Below, one piece after another: positions 33,962 through 41,557 of a DNA stretch of 41,557 bases. The notes beneath the pieces are model-generated. The model was not told the origin of the DNA. It made no database searches and saw only the letters and a list, made by a program, of their open reading frames with translations. Origin of the DNA: Hoylesella timonensis 4401737 = DSM 22865 = JCM 15640. GTDB taxonomy: Bacteria; Bacteroidota; Bacteroidia; Bacteroidales; Bacteroidaceae. Within the stretch, counting starts at the first letter, position 1. Each line of letters begins with the position of its first letter. Position numbers and translations under genes: made by a program. The stretch is taken from contig NZ_HG417101.1 of NCBI RefSeq assembly GCF_000455445.1, forward strand, positions 1 through 41,557. Direction: 5' to 3'.

Positions 33962-34053
33962 ATACCGCATCTCAAGCCAGCGTAGTCTACTCATAAAACA
34001 AACTATAAAAATTGATTACTATATAACCTAAATTACTAATACAAAAAACGATT

Positions 34054-36405
34054 ATGAATAAAATTATTCGTAAAAAACAATTTTCCGAAAAGGTATTCTT
34101 GTTTGAAATCGAAGCACCGCTCATTGCAAAGAGTCGAAGAGCTGGTAACTTTGTGATTGTACGAACAGGAAAACGCGGAGAGCGCATGCCTTTAACCATT
34201 GCTGATGCCGACCCAAAACGAGGTACCATCACATTAGTAGTACAAAAGGTAGGTAAATCTTCCTACAAATTATGTGAGCTCAACGAGGGTGACTATGTGA
34301 CTGACGTTGTAGGACCACTGGGAAATGCCACCCACATTGAGAAGTTTGGAACCGTACTCTGTGCTGGCGGAGGTGTTGGTGTGGCACCTATGTTGCCCAT
34401 CATCAAAGCATTAAAGAAGGCAGGTAACAGAGTGTTGTCCGTTTTAGCAGGCAGAAGCAAGGATCTTATCATCATGGAAGATGAAGTAAGAGCCAATTCT
34501 GACGAAGTTATCATCATGACAGATGACGGCAGCTACGGAGAAAAAGGCGTGGTAACCGTAGGTATGGAGAAGTTTATAGAGCAAGAGCATGTCGACAAGG
34601 CCTTTGCTATAGGCCCTCCTATCATGATGAAATTTTGCTGCTTGCTTACCCAAAAGTACAACATCCCTACTGATGTGTCTCTAAACACCATTATGGTTGA
34701 TGGAACTGGCATGTGCGGTGCTTGCCGTCTCACCATAGGTGGAAAAACAAAATTTGTTTGTATTGATGGTCCTGAGTTTGATGGTGCTTTAGTTGATTGG
34801 GACGAGATGTTCAAACGAATGGGAACATTCAAGGATGTGGAGCGCATAGATTTAGAGCGTTTGCAGGCACACAAGGAAGCGGTAGAGCAAAAACAAGTGA
34901 AGCCGAAACCTAACATAAAGATGGATGTAGAGCCAACCGAGGATAAGTTAGATGTACTCACTGATCGTAATGCAGAATGGAGAAAAGAACTTCGAGCTTC
35001 CATGAAACCAAAAGAACGCACCGCTATTTCGCGCGTCCAAATGCCAGAATTGGATCCAGTGTACAGAGCTACAACTCTTAGAGAGGAAGTCAACAGAGGC
35101 TTAACCAAAGAAATGGCAATGACAGAAGCTAAGCGTTGCCTCGATTGTGCAAAGCCCACCTGTGTAGAAGGCTGTCCTGTAAATATCAATATACCTTCGT
35201 TTATCAAAAATATAGAGCGTGGACAATTCCTCGCTGCTGCAAAAGTGTTGAAGAGTACCTCTGCCCTACCTGCTGTTTGTGGACGTGTATGCCCACAGGA
35301 AAAACAGTGTGAGAGCCGTTGTATACATCTGAAGATGAAAGAACCTGCCGTAGCTATCGGTCATTTGGAGCGCTTTGCTGCTGACTATGAACGTGAAAGC
35401 GGAAAGAGTTCACTCCCCGATTTGCAGCCTGCCAATGGCATCAAGGTTGCTGTTATCGGCTCAGGACCATCAGGATTAAGTTTTGCTGGCGATATGGCAA
35501 AATATGGTTATGAAGTACATGTCTTCGAGGCTCTACATGAAATTGGAGGTGTATTGAAATACGGCATCCCTGAATTCCGACTCCCCAATGACATTGTAGA
35601 CGTTGAAATAGAAAACCTTCGCAAGATGGGTGTTCACTTTGAAACGGATTGCATTGTGGGCAAAACGATTACGATACAAGATTTGGAAGATGCTAATTTC
35701 AAGGGTATCTTTGTCGGTTCGGGTGCGGGTCTACCAAATTTCATGGGTATTCCTGGCGAAAATGCTATCAACATCCTGTCGTCCAACGAATACCTCACGC
35801 GTGTGAACCTGATGGATGCCTCTAATCCTACATCCGATACTCCTATCAATTTGGGCAAACATGTAATGGTTGTTGGCGGTGGTAACACAGCCATGGACTC
35901 ATGTCGAACCGCCAAACGACTTGGGGCAGATGTGACCTTAGTATATAGACGCTCCGAAGCAGAAATGCCCGCACGTTTAGAAGAGGTGAAGCATGCCAAG
36001 GAAGAGGGTATCCACTTTATGTGTTTACACAATCCTATTGAGTATTTGACGGATGAAAAGGGTGCAGTAAAGTCAGCTGTATTGCAAGTCATGCAGTTGG
36101 GTGAGCCTGATGCCAGCGGACGCCGCCGTCCCGAACCTATTGAGGGCGAAACCATCACTTTAGATGTTGATCAGGTTGTTGTTGCTATCGGAGTGAGTCC
36201 TAACCCACTCGTACCACGTTCTATCGAAGGACTGGAACTGGGCAGAAAGAACACCATCGTTGTGAATGAAAACATGCAATCTAATAAACCTGAAGTATAT
36301 GCTGGTGGTGACATTGTAAGAGGTGGAGCCACTGTCATTCTTGCCATGGGTGATGGGCGTCGAGCTGCATCAAGTATGGACGAACAATTGAAAAAATCAA
36401 AATGA
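34054..36405 (+). CDS. NfnA-NfnB-like fusion: ferredoxin-NADP+ reductase alpha + NADPH-dependent glutamate synthase-type flavoprotein
   Basis: This 783-aa cytoplasmic flavoprotein joins two enzyme halves. Residues 1-~290 are a ferredoxin reductase/DHODB-like half with FAD and NAD sites (GNFVIVRTGKRGERMPL, CAGGGVGVAPMLP) and a [2Fe-2S] site with D216, C221, C224 and C236. Residues ~330-783 are a glutamate synthase small-subunit-like half. It has eight cysteines for two [4Fe-4S] clusters (C362, C365, C370, C374, C409, C413, C419, C423), FAD loop VAVIGSGPSGLSF (~465-477) and NADPH loop VMVVGGGNTAMDS. Fusions of this kind occur in Bacteroidetes. Electron bifurcation between NADH, NADPH and ferredoxin is known for NfnAB, but here it is inference. 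The DUF486 gene overlaps its stop by 4 nt. Confidence 0.88.
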   Translation: MNKIIRKKQFSEKVFLFEIEAPLIAKSRRAGNFVIVRTGKRGERMPLTIADADPKRGTITLVVQKVGKSSYKLCELNEGDYVTDVVGPLGNATHIEKFGTVLCAGGGVGVAPMLPIIKALKKAGNRVLSVLAGRSKDLIIMEDEVRANSDEVIIMTDDGSYGEKGVVTVGMEKFIEQEHVDKAFAIGPPIMMKFCCLLTQKYNIPTDVSLNTIMVDGTGMCGACRLTIGGKTKFVCIDGPEFDGALVDWDEMFKRMGTFKDVERIDLERLQAHKEAVEQKQVKPKPNIKMDVEPTEDKLDVLTDRNAEWRKELRASMKPKERTAISRVQMPELDPVYRATTLREEVNRGLTKEMAMTEAKRCLDCAKPTCVEGCPVNINIPSFIKNIERGQFLAAAKVLKSTSALPAVCGRVCPQEKQCESRCIHLKMKEPAVAIGHLERFAADYERESGKSSLPDLQPANGIKVAVIGSGPSGLSFAGDMAKYGYEVHVFEALHEIGGVLKYGIPEFRLPNDIVDVEIENLRKMGVHFETDCIVGKTITIQDLEDANFKGIFVGSGAGLPNFMGIPGENAINILSSNEYLTRVNLMDASNPTSDTPINLGKHVMVVGGGNTAMDSCRTAKRLGADVTLVYRRSEAEMPARLEEVKHAKEEGIHFMCLHNPIEYLTDEKGAVKSAVLQVMQLGEPDASGRRRPEPIEGETITLDVDQVVVAIGVSPNPLVPRSIEGLELGRKNTIVVNENMQSNKPEVYAGGDIVRGGATVILAMGDGRRAASSMDEQLKKSK

Positions 36406-36770
36406 CGGGTATCTATACCATTCTATTACTCATCTGTAGTAATATCTTTATGACGTTGGCATGGTATGGCCATCTTAAGTTACAGCAAACAGGGGTCAGT
36501 TCTAACTGGCCTCTGTTTGCTGTTGTTATCTTCTCATGGTGCGTGGCTTTCTTGGAATATTGTTGCCAAGTGCCAGCCAATCGTATCGGCTTTGTGGACA
36601 ACGGAGGTCCTTTCTCTTTGGTACAACTCAAAGTCATTCAAGAAGTTGTTAGTCTTACGGTGTTTGGCGTCTTTTCCACTATTTTCTTTCAAAACGAAAG
36701 CTTGCACTGGAATCACATTGCTGCATTTGGCTGTCTGCTCTGTGCCGTTTACTTGATGTTCATGAAGTAA
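36402..36770 (+). CDS. DUF486 / DMT-superfamily small membrane protein
   Basis: The 122-aa protein has four hydrophobic segments (~4-18, ~38-52, ~80-98 and ~104-121) and the conserved middle QVPANRIGFVDNGGPFSLVQ. It matches the small multidrug-resistance-like DUF486 family, whose substrate is not known. The start overlaps the preceding stop (ATGA), so it is translationally coupled to the fusion flavoprotein. Confidence 0.85.
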   Translation: MTGIYTILLLICSNIFMTLAWYGHLKLQQTGVSSNWPLFAVVIFSWCVAFLEYCCQVPANRIGFVDNGGPFSLVQLKVIQEVVSLTVFGVFSTIFFQNESLHWNHIAAFGCLLCAVYLMFMK

Positions 36771-36879
36771 TTGCATCCACAATAACAAGAGGTGTGTTAA
36801 GTTTTTCCCTGTCCCAGCGGCTTGTAGTGCAGTTTATTCATGTCACCATATCCAAGAGCCACCTTTGTCTGAAATATCA

Positions 36880-36906
36880 AAATCATTGACCATTGTGCAA
36901 TGATTT
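36880..36906. repeat. 9-bp inverted repeat
   Basis: AAATCATTG (36880-36888) pairs perfectly with CAATGATTT (36898-36906) around a 9-nt spacer. It has no U-run, so it is more like an operator or RNA hairpin than a terminator. Confidence 0.55.
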
Positions 36907-37081
36907 ACAGGAAATCCTAACGAGAAAAATAAACGTTATAGCCTTAATCGTCTGTAGATAAGCGAAATAACCAAATTTGTTCAATGAAAGCCCTCAATTG
37001 AATACTCGGCAAAAGAAATAATTGATTCAACTTTTAAGGAAAGCAAATATCATTTTGTAAAAACAAATTTGGACCATATTT

Positions 37082-37112
37082 TTTGATATTTGTGGAAAAA
37101 TAGTTTACTTTG
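37082..37112 (+). promoter_or_regulatory. Promoter of the SusC/SusD-like pair
   Basis: TTTG (37082-37085), 19 nt, TTACTTTG (37105-37112), one mismatch from the -7 consensus. Confidence 0.55.
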
Positions 37113-37194
37113 CATCGCTTTTTGAACCTTTATAAGGTAAGCAGATTGAATTTGACAACAATTATTTTTTATAATAACAAACGGATTAACAGCA

Positions 37195-39999
37195 ATGAAA
37201 AAACTTGCCCTATGGCACAGCGCGTGCCTCGTGGCTTGCATCCTATTTGCGAAAACAGCCGATGCAAAGTCTATGATGCCCAAAGTTATCAACCCTTTGG
37301 CAGGTGTAAACAAAATAGAGAACAAAGATAAAAACCTCTTGGATAGCATCAATCTTAATGAGGTTGTAGTAACAGGACAAGGCAACGCCATACGTCGCCG
37401 CCGCTTGTCGTCGTCAGTAACGAAGGTATCAGCAAGTGAGCTGCAGAAGACACCAGCCACTCGTATCGACCAAATGCTGCAAAATGCACTGCCCAATGTG
37501 CAACTGTTGCTTACCAACGGACAGCCAGGAACCACCTCTATCATCAAGTCAAGAGGACTGTCATCGGCTTTTGCCAACTCCACACCTATTATATATATAG
37601 ACGGTGTGCGCATCGACAACCTCAATACGGGTTCTATCCTTAATTACTCAAAACACGGATATGGAGCCAATCCATACACCATTGGTGACATGCCCATGGG
37701 CGAGATGGCATCGTCGAGTACGCTCAGCGACATCTCCATTGAGAACATCGACCACATAGAATATGTGCCGGGAGGAGCTGCCACCACGCTGTATGGGTCG
37801 GATGCTGCCAATGGTGTGATACAAATCTTTACAAAGAAAGGTACCGAAGCAGGCTTCCGAGCCACTGTAACAGCCGAAATGGGGTGCGATGTACCTACCA
37901 CACAGTTTTATCACTTTCGACGTACTCGCGAATTGCTCAACCAAACTGGTTTTCAACAGCGGTATCGCCTGTCCCTGTCGGGTGGCAATCAAACTTTTGG
38001 GTATAGCTTAGGAGCCAGTATGGGTGGTAATACGGGAATCATTATTCACAACAACAACGAACAAAAAAGGTACGACATACGCTTTGGTTCGCATGCGCGA
38101 TTACACCGCACTTTGGAATATCAAAACTCGTTTGGCTTTGTAGCAGAGGACTACAGACGCAGTCGCAATGGTAATCAGGGCTTTTACACTGGGCTATGGT
38201 TTACGGAGGGCGCTGCCGCAGCCAACATGAAGTACCAAGCAGCCGACGGCACACAGCACAATTTCAATGCCGACATTGATGCAGTAGACGACTACCAATT
38301 TGCACAAATGAAAGCTTTTGTGGACAAAGCCGAAGCGCTACAAAACTACAAGGAGTCTGTGAAGCGATTCCAAACTTCGCAAGTGCTTATATATAAGCCT
38401 ATTTCAAATCTCACGTTAAAGGGAACTTTTGGATTGGACTACCGTGCCAATGGCAACAAAGAAATTGTAACCAACCAGTATTTGGTTCACACCCAAGTAA
38501 AGCCCATAGGTACTACAGACGCTGGGCGCATCAACAATTTCGACCGCACCTACTTTGGGCTGACAGCCGACCTGAATGCACAACACAAGGCATACTTTGA
38601 ACACGGCATTAGTAACATTGTCACTGCTGGATTTCAATACTTCAACAACCACGATCATCAGGCTATTTACAATGGCTCCAACGTACGCGACGGAGCAAAA
38701 GTGATGTCGGGAGCAGGAACACAACAAGCTGACGAATGGATGAGCTACCTACACAGCTACGGATTTTACGTACAAGATAACATCGGATTGCTAAATCGCT
38801 ATTATCTTGATTTAGGTGCTCGCATCGACTACAATACAGCCTTTGGCGAGAATGTAAGGTGGCAGTTTTACCCAAAGGTAGGTCTGTCTTACGTAATGAC
38901 CGATGAGCCTTTTATGCGCTCACTCGTGAGTCGTCGCATACTCACCACGTTACGCTGGTTTTGCAACTATGGAGTGGCAGGCAGTTACCCACCACCCTTC
39001 GCCTATCAAAAGACAGTGGACATCAGTTCCTTTCAAGGTAAGTTAGCCGCTACATTTGGACAATACGGGAATGCCAATTTAGGTCCCGAGAAGAAACATG
39101 CCTTTGAGATAGGATTCGAAGGCTCCCTCTTCAACGACCTTTGCTCCATTGGCTTCACCTACTATCATGCTCGTACACTCGATGCACTGTTCAGCATTCC
39201 CACGCTCCCCTCATCGGGACAAGCAGCCAACTATTTGGCAAACATCGGTGATATCCTTAATCATGGAGTAGAAATCAACACTCTCATCACTCCCATCCGC
39301 ACGAAGGATTGGCGTGTAAGTCTGCGTACATCGTTCAATACCAGTCACAACAAAGTACTGAGTACGGGAGGAGCAATACCCTTTGCCATAGGGGGCTTTG
39401 GTCCCAGCACCATTCAGACGGTGGTGGAAGAGGGCAAGTCAGTAGGATTTTTACGAGGAAACAAAGCCATACTCAACGAAGACGGTACGCTGAAGGAAGT
39501 ACAGCATATGCAAGATTTAGGACGCACGGTGCCAATTTTTTATGGTAACATGATGCTAAATGTGAATTATCGGTCGTGGCAGTTCACTATGAGTGGCGAC
39601 TACCAAGCAGGCTCGTACGTACATTCGTTCGACCGTCAGTTCCGCTTTTCCAAAGGACTGAAAGATGATGCCATACCACAAGCGGCTCTTATGGGAAAAT
39701 CACAAAAGAAAAGCTGGCTCATCTTTACCAATTATTTTGTAGAGAAAGCCGACTTTCTAAAGATAAGGAATATCGCCTTGAGCTACACACACACTTTCAC
39801 ATCGGGCAGGACACCTGTCAAGGCTGTAAATATCGGGCTGAACGTGTACAACCCCCTGAGCTTTACAGCAGCTTCGGTAGATCCCGAAGCCACTATTGCA
39901 GGGGCACGGTCGCAAGGTGCCGTAGCAACAGGTGGACTTAATTATTCCACCTATTCTATGCCTCGTCAATACATCATTTCCATTCAATTAAATTTGTAA
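37195..39999 (+). CDS. SusC/RagA-like TonB-dependent outer membrane receptor
   Basis: The 934-aa outer membrane transporter imports a nutrient using TonB energy. It has a signal peptide (MKKLALWHSACLVACILF, cleavage near ADA), a TonB-box-like NEVVVTG (55-61), the plug domain (~65-220, with TPIIYIDGVRIDNLN and GAATTLYGSDAANGVIQIF) and a 22-strand-type barrel ending in YIISIQLNL. Usual SusC proteins carry a ~90-aa carboxypeptidase-regulatory-like domain before the plug. Here only ~30 residues lie between signal and TonB box, so that domain is missing. The SusD-like gene follows after 3 nt. Substrate unknown: no glycoside hydrolase or regulator is in the window. Confidence 0.92.
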   Translation: MKKLALWHSACLVACILFAKTADAKSMMPKVINPLAGVNKIENKDKNLLDSINLNEVVVTGQGNAIRRRRLSSSVTKVSASELQKTPATRIDQMLQNALPNVQLLLTNGQPGTTSIIKSRGLSSAFANSTPIIYIDGVRIDNLNTGSILNYSKHGYGANPYTIGDMPMGEMASSSTLSDISIENIDHIEYVPGGAATTLYGSDAANGVIQIFTKKGTEAGFRATVTAEMGCDVPTTQFYHFRRTRELLNQTGFQQRYRLSLSGGNQTFGYSLGASMGGNTGIIIHNNNEQKRYDIRFGSHARLHRTLEYQNSFGFVAEDYRRSRNGNQGFYTGLWFTEGAAAANMKYQAADGTQHNFNADIDAVDDYQFAQMKAFVDKAEALQNYKESVKRFQTSQVLIYKPISNLTLKGTFGLDYRANGNKEIVTNQYLVHTQVKPIGTTDAGRINNFDRTYFGLTADLNAQHKAYFEHGISNIVTAGFQYFNNHDHQAIYNGSNVRDGAKVMSGAGTQQADEWMSYLHSYGFYVQDNIGLLNRYYLDLGARIDYNTAFGENVRWQFYPKVGLSYVMTDEPFMRSLVSRRILTTLRWFCNYGVAGSYPPPFAYQKTVDISSFQGKLAATFGQYGNANLGPEKKHAFEIGFEGSLFNDLCSIGFTYYHARTLDALFSIPTLPSSGQAANYLANIGDILNHGVEINTLITPIRTKDWRVSLRTSFNTSHNKVLSTGGAIPFAIGGFGPSTIQTVVEEGKSVGFLRGNKAILNEDGTLKEVQHMQDLGRTVPIFYGNMMLNVNYRSWQFTMSGDYQAGSYVHSFDRQFRFSKGLKDDAIPQAALMGKSQKKSWLIFTNYFVEKADFLKIRNIALSYTHTFTSGRTPVKAVNIGLNVYNPLSFTAASVDPEATIAGARSQGAVATGGLNYSTYSMPRQYIISIQLNL

Positions 40000-40002
40000 A
40001 AC

Positions 40003-41454
40003 ATGAATAAGTTCATTACACATAGCACAGGATTGGCACTTACGTTCATACTCGCTTCTTGCAGTCTGATAGAGCCAACCGAAGTAGAAAACCCCAATGT
40101 TGGAGAAGACACATACTTAGCATCAGATCGTGCCATGGATATATGGGTAAACGGTGCAGAGAAAGCATTTGCTACCACCATTGCCAAATTTTGTCTCCAT
40201 ACCGAAATTATTTCTGATAACTATTTCAACAACTATACGCGTGAAAGCAAAGTGTTTGACAAACCAGAACTGAAAAACACCGATCCTGACATTGCCGAAC
40301 TGCAACGCTTGGTTGCCAATCTGCGTGAATCTGCCGACTATGGCATCAATACGGTGAGCCAGCACGACCAACACACCACCGCAGAACATCTGTTCAAGTT
40401 ACATATGATGAAAGCCTATGCCTTCTTACTGGCAGGTGAGAACTTTCGAGCCTTACCCACCACTGTAGGAGGCAATCCGCTACCAGCTAATGAACAACTG
40501 CAACTGGCGAAAACCACCCTTGACAAAGCACTGACGTATGCCACCAACAATCACGAAAAAGCATTGGTACATACTCTTAAGGCAAGAGTGTATTATGTCA
40601 TGGGACAGGCGCAAAATGCTATTGACGAAAGCAAATTGGCACTGCAAAATAGCAACGACTTTATAGAGCAAGTAACCTTTGACGGCAAGAACAATGTGAC
40701 CAACAGCATGCAAGATGTTATTTGGAAAACAATGTACCAGCCACTACCCCGTCTCGACTTCCTCGATCCAAAATACTTCCAGCTGAAGGCAACCGACGAA
40801 TGCCCTATCAGTATTGCGAAAGCCGAAGAAAATTATCTCATCTTGGCAGAAGCCTACCTTTCTCAAGGACAATCGCAGCAAGCTAAAAAAGAGTTAAAGC
40901 AACTGTTGCAGCTGGTTGCTAAGCGACCAGTACAACAGCAACTTAACGACCAATTGGAAGGACGATATAATGGTGGATTCAAACACTATCCCGATGCAGC
41001 TGATTACCGAGTGGCAGCATCTCCCAAGGATCCATACCGCAGTGGACTGGTGTTGAACCGTAAATCGCCGCATCTGATACAAGTTCCCACGGTGTCGGGC
41101 ACATCGGTCACTGCAGAGATGATAGACGAATGCAAAGACAACGACGCTTTGTTAGAACTTATCTACCTGATGCGTCAAGAAATATTTTTGGCAGAAGGAC
41201 GACGCATGAGCGACTTGGGCATTCGGCTGCCTATAAGTGACGTAGAAATAGCACACACTCCAGCTGCCAGGACTTATTCAGAACCGCTCATCCCCAAGTT
41301 CATTCCCTTGGAGCAAGGCATGGACAACTTCGATATAGACACCGAAAAAAGATTGGTGACCATACATTACAACATGAACCACCTCATCGTCATCAATAAG
41401 AACCGACCAGAGGTGGCTCCCCTCTTCACTACCTCCAGCAGCAAAGGCAAATAA
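40003..41454 (+). CDS. SusD/RagB-like outer membrane lipoprotein
   Basis: The 483-aa lipoprotein has the signal MNKFITHSTGLALTFILASC with the lipidated cysteine at residue 20. The body is mostly helical with TPR-like segments (KAEENYLILAEAYLSQGQSQ near 275-295), typical of SusD proteins that cap the receptor and bind substrate. Later, LIYLMRQEIFLAEGRRMSDL near 385-405 is a recognisable SusD family element. It should act with the receptor upstream. The binding specificity cannot be inferred. Confidence 0.88.
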   Translation: MNKFITHSTGLALTFILASCSLIEPTEVENPNVGEDTYLASDRAMDIWVNGAEKAFATTIAKFCLHTEIISDNYFNNYTRESKVFDKPELKNTDPDIAELQRLVANLRESADYGINTVSQHDQHTTAEHLFKLHMMKAYAFLLAGENFRALPTTVGGNPLPANEQLQLAKTTLDKALTYATNNHEKALVHTLKARVYYVMGQAQNAIDESKLALQNSNDFIEQVTFDGKNNVTNSMQDVIWKTMYQPLPRLDFLDPKYFQLKATDECPISIAKAEENYLILAEAYLSQGQSQQAKKELKQLLQLVAKRPVQQQLNDQLEGRYNGGFKHYPDAADYRVAASPKDPYRSGLVLNRKSPHLIQVPTVSGTSVTAEMIDECKDNDALLELIYLMRQEIFLAEGRRMSDLGIRLPISDVEIAHTPAARTYSEPLIPKFIPLEQGMDNFDIDTEKRLVTIHYNMNHLIVINKNRPEVAPLFTTSSSKGK

Positions 41455-41464
41455 CTTTGTAAAA

Positions 41465-41530
41465 CTATCTCCATGGAGTAATCGTGTTATTTCCATGAGT
41501 TAGTGCTGTTATCTGCATAACTTAACCGTG
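41465..41530. repeat. Three degenerate 22-bp repeats after the SusD-like gene
   Basis: Units at 41465-41486, 41487-41508 and 41509-41530 keep the pattern TTAT-TCCATGAGTTA with changes. They match the 22-bp period and core of the repeat at 22214-22257. They start 10 nt after the SusD-like stop codon. Confidence 0.7.
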
Positions 41531-41557
41531 CAAAACAGTCTGTTTTATTGGGCAAAA

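Larger units (their letters stand above)
36771..37194. other. 424-nt region upstream of the TonB receptor
   Basis: No gene is seen. It contains a perfect 9-bp hairpin (36880-36906) and the receptor promoter (37082-37112), followed by an 82-nt A/T-rich leader. Confidence 0.65.

Overview
The window looks like chromosome of a Bacteroidales bacterium, most likely Prevotellaceae or a close relative. The evidence is Bacteroidetes-type promoters (TTTG, about 20 nt, then TAnnTTTG) in front of many genes, a type IX secretion plug-protein fragment, a Bat operon, a SusC/SusD-type pair, an ISAon1-like ISL3 element and moderate GC. The species cannot be named from sequence alone.

Layout. 1-841: 3' part of a DUF5103/T9SS plug-like gene. 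988-1136: tRNA-Thr(CGT) and tRNA-Gly(CCC). 1177-2696: an ISL3-family element whose left end is present in two full 63-nt copies plus a 16-nt fragment. 2871-4376 (-): glutamine synthetase, clearly GC-richer than the rest. 4710-7671 (+): three overlapping glycosyltransferase genes, divergent from glnA across an intergenic region with a G9 tract. 7765-21720 (-): eleven tightly packed co-directional genes: moxR, DUF58, a BatD-like short protein, batA, batB, batC, a batD-batE fusion, a PAP2 phosphatase, queA, a DUF2027-Smr protein and nadE. 21721-22678: almost 1 kb with no convincing gene but with hairpins and a 22-bp palindromic repeat. 22679-24196 (-): DUF4301 protein, divergent from relA (24337-26547, +). 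Then follow a 53-aa small ORF, a TetR regulator (-), maeB, ispE, rplU-rpmA, serS, a small outer-membrane beta-barrel protein, an NfnA-NfnB-like fusion flavoprotein, a DUF486 membrane protein, and a TonB-dependent receptor/SusD-like lipoprotein pair (37195-41454).

How the genes work together. The Bat cluster encodes an AAA+ ATPase, a DUF58 protein, two membrane von Willebrand A proteins and periplasmic TPR/beta-domain partners. This is the MoxR-vWA chaperone-like envelope system of Bacteroidetes, here apparently transcribed with tRNA-modification and NAD-synthesis genes. The other half holds core metabolism and translation (malic enzyme, MEP-pathway kinase, ribosomal proteins, seryl-tRNA synthetase, stringent response) followed by an outer-membrane nutrient uptake pair. 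No CRISPR array, prophage or obvious defence island was seen. The most unusual observations are the amplified IS end, the compositionally atypical glnA, the dispersed 22-bp palindromic repeat, the BatD-BatE fusion beside a second BatD-like protein, and a palindrome between tetR and maeB.
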